Positions 1-5,947 of a DNA stretch of 6,781 bases are shown piece by piece. A model generated the notes under the pieces. It saw only the letters and a program-made list of their open reading frames with translations, did not search any database and was not told where the DNA came from. Numbering within the stretch: position 1 is the stretch's first letter; every line of letters starts with the position of its first letter. Position numbers and translations under genes: made by a program. The DNA comes from JANYCG01 sp031418395 (lineage in GTDB: Bacteria > Pseudomonadota > Gammaproteobacteria > Burkholderiales > Burkholderiaceae_C), in the NCBI GenBank assembly GCA_031418395.1, contig JANOXL010000299.1, forward strand, positions 1 to 6,781, given 5' to 3'.

Positions 1-32
1 AATTTGGTGCTATCGTTTGACCACGTCAACTT

Positions 33-36
33 GGAG
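33..36 (+). promoter_or_regulatory. Shine-Dalgarno site of the substrate-binding protein gene
   Basis: GGAG lies 7 nt before the ATG at 44. This favours that ATG over the in-frame TTG at 17, which would put nine extra residues, including polar ones, in front of the twin-arginine signal peptide. Confidence 0.7.
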
Positions 37-43
37 TCACTTC

Positions 44-1540
44 ATGATCAATCGCCGACACGCCATTGCCACTTCCGCTGTCAGCAGCGCACTGGCCACT
101 TTGCCTTTAGAGGTGCTTGCGCAAAGCAAAAAAGATTCCGCCGTTATCGGCATGACGCTGGAGCCCTCGCCGGGGTTGGACCCAACAGGCGGCGCCGCGT
201 CCAGCATCGCCGAGATCACGCACTACAACATCTTCGAGACGCTGACCAAGATCAACAGTGACGGCTCGGTGACGCCGCTGTTGGCCGAAAAGTGGGAAGT
301 CTCGCCGGACTTGAAAACCTACACCTTCACCCTGCGCAAGGGTGTGAAGTTCCAGAACGGCGAGCCTTTCAACGCAGCTGCGGTGAAATTCTCCTTCGAG
401 CGCGCTGCTGGCGAAAAAAGCACGAATAAAGACAAACGTACCTTCACCACCATGGAGAGTGTGGCGGCGATGGACGAGCACACTTTGGTGATCATCAACA
501 AAGAACTCGACCCGGACTTCCTCTTCTTCATGGGCCAGGCCACGGCCATCATCGTCGAGCCCAAATCGGTGGACACCAATGCCACCAAACCCACCGGCAC
601 CGGCCCGTACAAACTTGACGTGTGGAACAAGGGCTCGTCCGTGGTTTTGTCGAAATGGGACGGCTACCGCAATGCGGCGCAGGTCAAACTCAAAAAAGTC
701 ACCTTCCGTTTTATCAGCGACCCGGCGGCGCAGGTGGCGGCACTGCTCGCGGGCGATATTGATGCCTTCCCGCGCGTCACACCCCGGAGCGTGCCCCAGT
801 TCAAAAACAACCCCAAGTTCCAGGTCCTGGTGAGCGGCTCACGTGCCAAAACCATCCTGGCCATCAACAACAAAAAGAAACCACTCGACGATGTGCGCGT
901 GCGCCGCGCGATTGCCGCTGCCATCGACCGCAAGGCAGTGATCGACGGCGCGGGCGACGGCTACGGCGCGCCCATCGGCAGTCACTATGTGCCGGGCGGC
1001 TTCGGTTATGTCGACACCACCGGTGTGAACCCCTTCAATATCGACAAAGCCAAAGCCTTGTTGTCCGAAGCGGGCATCAAAACGCCGCTGGAACTCACCC
1101 TGACGCTGCCACCGCCGCCCTATGCACGCCAGGGGGGCGAGGTCATCGCGGCCCAGTTGGCCAAAGTCGGCATCATCGCCAAAATCCAGAACGTCGAGTG
1201 GGCGCAGTGGCTGTCGGGCACCTACACCAACAAGAATTACGACCTTACCATCATCTCGCACGTGGAGCCGTTTGACCTGGGCAATTTCGCCAAGCCGGGC
1301 TATTACTGGAACTACGAGTCCGCCGCGTTCAACACCTTGTTCGACAAGATCAAGAACTCGCCACGTGCCGCCGACCGCGCCAAACTGTTGGGCGACGCCC
1401 AGCGCATGTTGGCCAACGAGGCCGTCCACGGGTTTTTGTACCAGCCACAGTGGATATCGCTGCACAACAAGAACCTCAAAGGCCTGTGGAAAGACATGCC
1501 GATTTTTGCCAATGATCTGGCAGCGCTGCATTGGTCATGA
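44..1540 (+). CDS. ABC transporter substrate-binding protein, family 5 (peptide/nickel/opine type)
   Basis: This is a periplasmic solute receptor of 498 aa that would deliver a peptide-like or other small solute to an ABC importer. Residues 1-26 form an export signal: Arg-Arg at 4-5, a hydrophobic stretch, and a V-L-A site with likely cleavage after Ala26. The twin Arg hints at Tat export, but the match to the Tat consensus is loose and Sec is possible. There is no lipobox Cys, so the mature protein should be soluble. Family 5 hallmarks appear in order: LAEKWEVSPDLKTYTFTLRKG (80-100, abbreviated here by its ends), NGEPFNAAAVKFSFER (105-120), TGTGPYKL (184-191) and VRRAIAAAIDRKAVI (286-300). 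The length suits the family. The ATG at 44 has a good Shine-Dalgarno site. No permease or ATPase gene is visible; they may lie to the left. A terminator-like hairpin follows 41 nt after the stop. The family is sure; the ligand is unknown. Confidence 0.93.
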   Translation: MINRRHAIATSAVSSALATLPLEVLAQSKKDSAVIGMTLEPSPGLDPTGGAASSIAEITHYNIFETLTKINSDGSVTPLLAEKWEVSPDLKTYTFTLRKGVKFQNGEPFNAAAVKFSFERAAGEKSTNKDKRTFTTMESVAAMDEHTLVIINKELDPDFLFFMGQATAIIVEPKSVDTNATKPTGTGPYKLDVWNKGSSVVLSKWDGYRNAAQVKLKKVTFRFISDPAAQVAALLAGDIDAFPRVTPRSVPQFKNNPKFQVLVSGSRAKTILAINNKKKPLDDVRVRRAIAAAIDRKAVIDGAGDGYGAPIGSHYVPGGFGYVDTTGVNPFNIDKAKALLSEAGIKTPLELTLTLPPPPYARQGGEVIAAQLAKVGIIAKIQNVEWAQWLSGTYTNKNYDLTIISHVEPFDLGNFAKPGYYWNYESAAFNTLFDKIKNSPRAADRAKLLGDAQRMLANEAVHGFLYQPQWISLHNKNLKGLWKDMPIFANDLAALHWS

Positions 1541-1547
1541 AATGTGG

Positions 1548-1627
1548 CCCCCACGGTCGCCCACGCAGTTTGACTCCCTGCCCCCCAAAGGGGGCCGCAT
1601 TTTTTCTTGGGGCGGCCCTGCGAAAAA
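1548..1627 (+). repeat. Dispersed intergenic repeat, copy A (short form)
   Basis: This 80-nt element starts with CCCCCACG and ends with GCGAAAAA. It is the short form of the element at 3029-3127 in the same orientation. Shared landmarks in order are CCCCCACG (1548), CCCTGC (1576), a C-run/G-run pair (1581-1594) and a constant 27-nt block (1601-1627) that matches copy B at 26 of 27 positions; the only difference is T1619 against A3119. The constant block is itself a dyad: TTTTTC pairs with GAAAAA, and an inner GGG pairs with CCC. From memory it resembles abundant intergenic repeats in Comamonadaceae genomes; no search could be run. Confidence 0.85.
1582..1605 (+). terminator. Candidate Rho-independent terminator after the substrate-binding protein gene
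   Basis: CCCCC (1582-1586), loop AAA and GGGGG (1590-1594) form a 5-bp GC stem, followed after CCGCA by a run of six T (1600-1605). The stem is short and sits a few nt from the T run, so efficiency is uncertain. It lies inside repeat copy A, so the repeat may serve as a portable terminator. Confidence 0.5.
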
Positions 1628-1636
1628 ACGTTCAAA

Positions 1637-3088
1637 GTGACGCCATTACATGACCTCAGCGCGCAGGAACTCCTGCGCGCGTACCGCTCCCGCACGCTCT
1701 CGCCGGTCGAAGTCGCCCAGGCGGTGCTGGGCCACATCGAGCGCTGGGAGCCACACATCCACGCGACCTGGCTTTTGCGACCAGACGCTGCGTTGGCGCA
1801 GGCCAAAGCGTCTGAGGCACGCTGGTTGAACAACGCACCTTGTGGACCGCTGGATGGCGTGCCCGTTACGATCAAAGACAACATCGCCACCCAGGGCGAC
1901 GCCACACCACTGGGCACAGCCGCCGTGCCGCTCGCACCGGCAGCGGCAGACGCACCACCTGCCGCCCGCCTGCGTGAAGCCGGTGCGGTGCTGGTCAGCA
2001 AAACCACCATGCCTGATTACGGCATGTTGTCCTCGGGCCTCTCGACCTTTCACGCCCTGGCACGCAACCCGTGGGACTTGAGTAAAGGCCCCGGCGGCTC
2101 CAGCGCGGGCGCGGGCGCTGCTGCTGCGGCGGGTTATGGCCCCTTGCACGTGGGCACAGACATCGGCGGCTCACTGCGCCTGCCTGCAGGCTGGTGCGGC
2201 ATTTACAGCCTGAAGCCCAGCTTGGGCCGCATCCCGATTGACCCGCCTTATACCGGCCGTGCCGCCGGGCCGATGACGCGCAGCGTGGGCGACTCGGCTT
2301 TGATGATGCAGGTACTCTCACTGCCCGATGCGCGCGACAGCATGAGTTTGCCGTATCAAGATATCGCTTGGGGCGAGTTCGACCAAGGCACGGCGATGCT
2401 GCGCGGCCTCAAAATCGGCCTGCTGTTGGAGGCCGGTTGTGGCCTGACCGTCACGCCCGAGATACGCGCCGCCGTTGAGGCCGCTGCCAAAGTGTTCGAA
2501 GCCGCTGGCGCCATCATCACCCCGATGCGCCCCTTCATGACGCAGGACATGCTCGACGGCCTGGACCACAACTGGCGCATGCGCTCCCACCTTGATTTAA
2601 ATGCCCTGCCCGCTGCGCAGCGCGACAAGGTGTTGCCCTACATTCGCCAGTGGGCCGACAGCGCGGCCCAACTCACCGCAAAGCAGGTGTTTGTGGCCAG
2701 CAGCCAGTCATATGCCGTGCGCCTGGCCAGCGTGAAGGCCTGTAGCGCCTTTGATTTCGTCATCTCGCCGACCTCACCCAACTCCGCCTTTGCCGCCGAG
2801 CTGCCTTCGCCCACCAACGACCCGCTGCACGGGCTGGAGCACATTGGTTTTACCGTGCCTTACAACATGTCGGAGCAGCCTGCGGCGTCGATCAACTGCG
2901 GCTACACCGCCAGCGGCTTACCTATCGGCCTGCAGATCGCCGGGCAGCGTTTTGACGACCTGGGTGTGTTGCGCCTCTCGCGCGCCTACGAACTGCTGCG
3001 CGGCGTTCAGCGGCCCTGGCCAAATGTACCCCCACGCTCCGCCGCTTCGCGGGTCGCCGCCCTGCGCAGCGATCCTGCGCTTCGCTAG
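1637..3088 (+). CDS. Amidase-signature family hydrolase
   Basis: This is a cytoplasmic amide hydrolase of 483 aa in the GatA/peptide-amidase superfamily. The catalytic triad can be read directly: Lys80 in VTIKDN, cis-Ser155 in GPGGSSAG and nucleophile Ser179 in DIGGSLRLPAG. The cis-Ser to Ser spacing of 24 residues is standard. The signature carries Ala157 where many members have Gly. The GTG at 1637 is preferred because family-like sequence (TPLHDLSAQELLRAYRS) starts right there; the TTG at 1607 would begin inside the repeat. No Shine-Dalgarno site is visible. The last 19 residues (465-483) and the TAG stop are encoded by repeat copy B, so the native C-terminus probably lay near Pro465. It lies between a solute receptor and a TPR protein, which suggests a role in breaking down an imported amide. 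GatA itself is unlikely because no gatC or gatB is nearby. The substrate is unknown. Confidence 0.93.
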   Translation: MTPLHDLSAQELLRAYRSRTLSPVEVAQAVLGHIERWEPHIHATWLLRPDAALAQAKASEARWLNNAPCGPLDGVPVTIKDNIATQGDATPLGTAAVPLAPAAADAPPAARLREAGAVLVSKTTMPDYGMLSSGLSTFHALARNPWDLSKGPGGSSAGAGAAAAAGYGPLHVGTDIGGSLRLPAGWCGIYSLKPSLGRIPIDPPYTGRAAGPMTRSVGDSALMMQVLSLPDARDSMSLPYQDIAWGEFDQGTAMLRGLKIGLLLEAGCGLTVTPEIRAAVEAAAKVFEAAGAIITPMRPFMTQDMLDGLDHNWRMRSHLDLNALPAAQRDKVLPYIRQWADSAAQLTAKQVFVASSQSYAVRLASVKACSAFDFVISPTSPNSAFAAELPSPTNDPLHGLEHIGFTVPYNMSEQPAASINCGYTASGLPIGLQIAGQRFDDLGVLRLSRAYELLRGVQRPWPNVPPRSAASRVAALRSDPALR

Positions 3089-3127
3089 GGGGGGGGCTAA
3101 TTTTTCTTGGGGCGGCCCAGCGAAAAA
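3029..3127 (+). repeat. Dispersed intergenic repeat, copy B (long form)
   Basis: This 99-nt copy has the same CCCCCACG start, CCCTGC landmark (3060) and 27-nt constant block (3101-3127) as copy A, with extra internal hairpins. These are CCGC/GCGG (3042-3052), GCGCAG/CTGCGC (3064-3080), and a long-range pairing of C5 (3029-3033) with the run of nine G (3088-3096). The G run is followed by CTAA and five T, so the whole may also terminate transcription. Its first 60 nt are read as the amidase C-terminus and stop. In the constant block A3119 restores an inner T-A pair that copy A lacks. Confidence 0.85.
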
Positions 3128-3147
3128 TTGTGCTCGTCCTACCTAAA

Positions 3148-4383
3148 ATGCCAACCGACAGCCTAGGCAACGCCGTCACCCTTCAGCAGGCCAGCAGCCT
3201 GCCCGCGTTAAACGATTTTGTCGAAGGTGTGATCGCCTGCGAAGCGCGTTGCGTCAACGTGTTCCAGGTGGCCGCCACCGACCACAGCGCTATCGTGCAA
3301 GCCTGTTGCGCCGCTTTGCAACTCTTTGGCGAATCCAAGGGTGCCAGCAGCGCCGCAGCGCCCTTTCTGCAACGTGCGCAGGCAGCCCTGGCCGCAGACA
3401 CCCAAGTCAGCCAGCGTGAGCGTCGTTTTGTCGCAGCTATTGCAGCCTGGGCGACAGGCGACATCACCCGCGCCCGCCAGTTGCATGCCGAGCAGGCAGA
3501 AGAGTTTCCACGTGACCTCGTCTCGCTCAAAATCGGCCAGTACCACTGCTTCAATCAAGGTGACTCGCCCGCTATGCTGCGGTTGGCGCTGGCAGCGCAA
3601 GCCCAGGCGGCCGACGTACCTTACTTTTTCGGCATGCTGGCCTTCGGCCATGAACAGTGCCACCAGCTCGACCTGGCAGAAGCAGCGGCCCGACGCGGCA
3701 TAGCCCTGTGCCAAAAAGAACCCTGGGCGCAACACGCTGTCGCGCACGTCATGCTCACGCAGGGGCGCATCCCCGAAGGCCATGATTTCATGCAAGCCAT
3801 GAGCGCCACCTGGACGGGTCTGAACTCCTTTATGGTGACGCACAACTGGTGGCACCAAGCACTATTTGCCATCGAACTGGAACACTTCGAGGAAGCGCTG
3901 CGCCTTTTTGACCAACAGGTTTGGGGCGTGGTCAAAACCTATTCGCAAGACCAGGTGAACGCCGTTTCACTGCTCTCGCGGCTAGAACTGCACGGCGTGG
4001 ACGTGGGTGGGCCGGACGGCGCGCGCTGGCAAGACGTGGCGGGGTTCCTCACCTCGCGCACGCAAGATCAAATTTCGCCCTTTCTCGATCTGCATTACCT
4101 TTACGGCCTGGCCCGTGCGGGCAAGCCCGAGGCCGATGTGTTGATGCGCAACATCGAGGCCCACGCCCAGACATTTGCGCAACGCGACCCCGTCTGGCAA
4201 CAGGTGGCTGTGCCCGCAGCGCGTGGCTTGGTCGCCCACGCCAGAGGTGACAAAACGCAAGCAGCCCAACATCTGGCGCAAGCACTGCCCCGGCTCACCC
4301 ACATCGGCGGCAGCCACGCCCAGCGCGACTGGTTCGAACAGATGCATGCCGATGCCTCGGCAATGCCCCGCCCCGCGCACTGA
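3148..4383 (+). CDS. TTC38-like tetratricopeptide repeat protein, function unknown
   Basis: This is a 411-aa, largely alpha-helical protein, with no signal peptide or membrane segment, so probably cytoplasmic. It is recognised as TTC38-like from family-typical blocks: DSLGNAV near the N-terminus (4-10), helical hairpins with Ala-rich TPR-like spacing (about 90-190), WAQHAVAHVMLTQGR (193-207), THNWWHQALFAIE (231-243), PFLDLHYLYGLARAG (311-325) and GGSHAQRDWFEQ (387-398). His is unusually concentrated in these blocks. The ATG at 3148 is chosen because the family-typical DSLGN block follows at once; a GTG at 3130 would add six residues from the repeat edge. No Shine-Dalgarno site is visible. The stop is 12 nt before the alpha/beta hydrolase, so the two are probably co-transcribed. 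Bacterial members have no settled function that I know of; linkage to amidase and hydrolase genes points to metabolism. Confidence 0.85.
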   Translation: MPTDSLGNAVTLQQASSLPALNDFVEGVIACEARCVNVFQVAATDHSAIVQACCAALQLFGESKGASSAAAPFLQRAQAALAADTQVSQRERRFVAAIAAWATGDITRARQLHAEQAEEFPRDLVSLKIGQYHCFNQGDSPAMLRLALAAQAQAADVPYFFGMLAFGHEQCHQLDLAEAAARRGIALCQKEPWAQHAVAHVMLTQGRIPEGHDFMQAMSATWTGLNSFMVTHNWWHQALFAIELEHFEEALRLFDQQVWGVVKTYSQDQVNAVSLLSRLELHGVDVGGPDGARWQDVAGFLTSRTQDQISPFLDLHYLYGLARAGKPEADVLMRNIEAHAQTFAQRDPVWQQVAVPAARGLVAHARGDKTQAAQHLAQALPRLTHIGGSHAQRDWFEQMHADASAMPRPAH

Positions 4384-4395
4384 CACGACTCCCTC

Positions 4396-5121
4396 ATGCC
4401 GCAATTGCTCTTCCTGCCCGGCCTGGCCTGTGACCACGTGATGTGGCAACATCAACTCGCCGCTTTGGCCACCGCACCGTTCTCAGCATTTTTCACCGCG
4501 CTGAAACCCGCAGTGACCGACGTTCACACCCGCTTCGACCGCCTGGAGGCCATGGCTGCAGCGCTACTGGCAGAACACGAGGGCGAGCTGATTCTGTGTG
4601 GTGCCTCCATGGGCGGCATGTTGGCAATGGAGGTCGCGCGCCAGTCGCCCGAACGCGTCAAAGGCCTCGCGCTATTGGGCACCAGCGCCCGGCCTGAATC
4701 CCCGCAGATGCGCCAGTTGCGGGAAGGCGCGATTGTGTTTTTTGAGCAGGGCCGCGCAGAAGAAGTACTCAAGTTCAACCTGCCTATGGCGTTCCACAAA
4801 AACCGAGCGAGTGATACAAAACTCACTCAAACCTACATCGACTTTGTTTTGCAAGCCGGTGCCGCCCAACTCATCTCGCAAAACCGTGCCGTGATGGCTC
4901 GGCCCGACGCACGCCTGCATCTACCGCGCCTGCGTTGCCCGACCCTGGTGTTGTGTGGCGACTGCGACCAATTGGCGCCGCCCGAATGCTCGGAAGAGAT
5001 CGCGGCCTTGATTCCAGGCGCGGAATTCAAGACCATCGAGCAATGCGGCCACATGTTGACGATGGAGCGGCCTGCCGAGGTGAACACCGCTCTGGCGCTC
5101 TGGCTGCGTCGGGTGGTTTAA
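4396..5121 (+). CDS. Alpha/beta fold hydrolase
   Basis: This is a soluble cytoplasmic serine hydrolase of 241 aa, at the short end of the alpha/beta family. The oxyanion-region motif is FLPGLACD (6-13). The nucleophile elbow is GASMGG with Ser71, the acid is Asp191 in CGDCDQLAPPE, and the base is His219 in CGHMLTMERP. The triad is therefore complete. The stretch between the first strand and the elbow is short, and the lid region (about 100-165) is helical. It starts 12 nt after the TPR gene without a Shine-Dalgarno site (the preceding bases are CTCCCTC), which suggests translational coupling. Esterase, lactonase or C-C hydrolase activity are all possible and the sequence does not decide. The context suggests it acts on a product of the same pathway as the amidase. 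Confidence 0.9.
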   Translation: MPQLLFLPGLACDHVMWQHQLAALATAPFSAFFTALKPAVTDVHTRFDRLEAMAAALLAEHEGELILCGASMGGMLAMEVARQSPERVKGLALLGTSARPESPQMRQLREGAIVFFEQGRAEEVLKFNLPMAFHKNRASDTKLTQTYIDFVLQAGAAQLISQNRAVMARPDARLHLPRLRCPTLVLCGDCDQLAPPECSEEIAALIPGAEFKTIEQCGHMLTMERPAEVNTALALWLRRVV

Positions 5122-5225
5122 GGGCCGTGATTGACAGGGCGTTTGACGCAGCAATTGTCCCGGCATTTTGGCAAGGCACCTGGACTTGTAATTGGTTGGG
5201 CGAATGGTTGTGCGATCGTCGGGGC

Positions 5226-5250
5226 TGTTAATTGTTAACACCCATGTTAA
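5226..5250. promoter_or_regulatory. TGTTAA half-site cluster, operator-like
   Basis: TGTTAA occurs at 5226, 5233 and 5245, and its inverse TTAACA at 5235. This gives TGTTAA-TTG-TTAACA (5226-5240), the 8-bp palindrome TGTTAACA (5233-5240), and a direct repeat of TGTTAATT 19 nt apart (5226 and 5245). The spacing of 9-10 nt is about one helical turn, as expected for a protein-binding array. No regulator can be named and no gene starts here, so the role is unknown. Confidence 0.35.
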
Positions 5251-5315
5251 TTCCATATTCCATCAACCCAAATATTGAGTATTTTGCCCCCTGGTCTCGT
5301 GAAATAAACGCGATA

Positions 5316-5334
5316 TGCTATATTTATTATAGCA
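5316..5334. repeat. AT-rich palindrome, 7-bp arms
   Basis: TGCTATA (5316-5322), a 5-nt centre TTTAT, and TATAGCA (5328-5334) form a perfect inverted repeat. Each arm presents an extended -10-like element on its own strand: TGC-TATATT on + and TGC-TATAAT on -. It also resembles, from memory, a GCTAT...ATAGC type intergenic repeat seen in Comamonadaceae. As an RNA hairpin it would be weak and lacks a following T run, so it is a poor terminator. Confidence 0.5.
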
Positions 5335-5353
5335 AATGACATTTCGATCTCAG
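5326..5353 (-). promoter_or_regulatory. Candidate leftward sigma-70 promoter at the coaD 3' end
   Basis: Read on the minus strand: CTGAGA (-35, 4 of 6 matches, 5353-5348), a 16-nt spacer, and a perfect TATAAT (5331-5326) preceded by TGC, making a full extended -10. The spacer holds the 11-bp palindrome AAATGTCATTT (5344-5334), which could be an operator. Transcription would start near 5319 and run into the spacer, antisense to the alpha/beta hydrolase. AT-rich DNA gives chance -10 matches, so this is tentative. Confidence 0.35.
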
Positions 5354-5853
5354 TCCTTGGGCAGCGTCGCCACCTTGTCCATCAGCCGCCGGTAAACCGA
5401 GGGCGACACAAATTTCTCTACCTCGCCGCCCAGAATCGCGATCTCGCGCACGAAGGTGCTGCTGACAAACTGGTACTTGTCGCTGGGTGTGAGAAACACG
5501 GTTTCCACATCCGGCATCAGGCTGCGGTTCATGCCTGCCAGCTGAAACTCATAGTCAAAGTCGGTCACCGCGCGCAGGCCACGCACCACGGCTTTGGCCC
5601 CTTTGGCCACGACAAAATCACGCAGCAGGCCGTTGTAGCTGTCTACCTCGATCTGCGGATTGCCCTGCGCCACTTCGCGCACCATGGCCAGGCGTTCTTC
5701 GAGTGTGAAAAGCGCGTTCTTCTTGTGGTGGCCCGCCGCCACGGCCACTATCACCCGGTCAAACAATTGCAGCGCACGGCGCACCACGTCTTCATGCCCC
5801 CGCGTCAACGGATCAAAAGTGCCGGGGTAAACGGCCAGTACGCTATTGCTCAT
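5350..5853 (-). CDS. coaD: Phosphopantetheine adenylyltransferase
   Basis: This is the cytoplasmic enzyme of the fourth step of coenzyme A synthesis; it joins 4'-phosphopantetheine and ATP to give dephospho-CoA and pyrophosphate. At 167 aa it has near-usual length for this nucleotidyltransferase. Visible motifs are YPGTFDPLTRGHED (9-22) with the T-x-G-H element ending at His20, HHKKNALFTLEER (42-54) with the basic residues of the active site, VVRGLRAVTDFDYE (89-102) with Arg91 and Arg94, and FVSSTFVREI (129-138), the SST substrate-binding turn. All catalytic landmarks are intact. The ATG at 5853 is supported by GAGG 7 nt upstream. It lies downstream of rsmD after a 94-nt gap, a gene pairing common in proteobacteria. 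A ferredoxin gene often found next in related genomes is not seen here. Confidence 0.98.
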   Translation of the reverse strand: MSNSVLAVYPGTFDPLTRGHEDVVRRALQLFDRVIVAVAAGHHKKNALFTLEERLAMVREVAQGNPQIEVDSYNGLLRDFVVAKGAKAVVRGLRAVTDFDYEFQLAGMNRSLMPDVETVFLTPSDKYQFVSSTFVREIAILGGEVEKFVSPSVYRRLMDKVATLPKD

Positions 5854-5860
5854 AAAAGTT

Positions 5861-5864
5861 CCTC
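5861..5864 (-). promoter_or_regulatory. Shine-Dalgarno site of coaD
   Basis: GAGG on the minus strand lies 7 nt before the ATG at 5853 and confirms that start. Confidence 0.75.
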
Positions 5865-5869
5865 GCTTA

Positions 5870-5885
5870 GGGCCAATGTCGGCCC
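5870..5885 (-). other. Small hairpin in the rsmD–coaD gap
   Basis: On the minus strand GGGCC (5885-5881), loop GACATT and GGCCC (5874-5870) form a 5-bp GC stem that ends 5 nt before the coaD Shine-Dalgarno site. No T run follows, so it is not a terminator. It could affect mRNA stability or ribosome access, or be chance. The rest of the gap holds a CATAAT on the minus strand inside the palindrome GCATAATGC (5901-5893), a weak -10 candidate without a good -35. Confidence 0.3.
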
Positions 5886-5947
5886 TTGCGCGGCATTATG
5901 CAGTGTGGCGCGCAACTGAAGCGTTCGACGCGAGTTTGCGAAGATGG

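Larger units (their letters stand above)
5122..5349. other. Convergent intergenic spacer, AT-rich in its right half
   Basis: This spacer separates the 3' ends of the alpha/beta hydrolase (+) and coaD (-). The left part (to about 5222) has the base composition of the flanking genes and no convincing ORF. It contains a perfect TTGACA (5131-5136), but no good -10 follows at 16-18 nt. The right part (about 5223-5345) is markedly AT-rich and holds the half-site cluster, palindrome and candidate promoter listed separately. I see no strong GC-stem-plus-T-run terminator for either flanking gene. Confidence 0.8.

Noticed and set aside
839..1531. Long minus-strand ORF (230 codons) opposite the substrate-binding protein gene
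   Set aside because: It lies wholly within a well-supported gene on the other strand and its translation shows no recognisable domain; this is normal for high-GC DNA.
3088..3096. Run of nine G as a phase-variation tract
   Set aside because: Its first G completes the amidase TAG stop and the rest is non-coding, so length changes would not shift a reading frame. It is explained as the G arm of the repeat hairpin.
5131..5136. Perfect TTGACA -35 box just after the alpha/beta hydrolase
   Set aside because: No acceptable -10 hexamer lies 16-18 nt downstream; the best is about 3 of 6 matches.
4921..5256. Minus-strand ORF of 111 codons from the ATG at 5256, downstream of the candidate leftward promoter
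   Set aside because: Most of it lies antisense to the alpha/beta hydrolase, its sequence is Arg/Gln/Pro-rich like a shadow frame, and GGA lies too close to the ATG to act as a ribosome binding site.
5122..5349. Spacer as the remnant of a ferredoxin gene often found next to coaD
   Set aside because: No Cys-rich reading frame or 4Fe-4S motif is visible on either strand.
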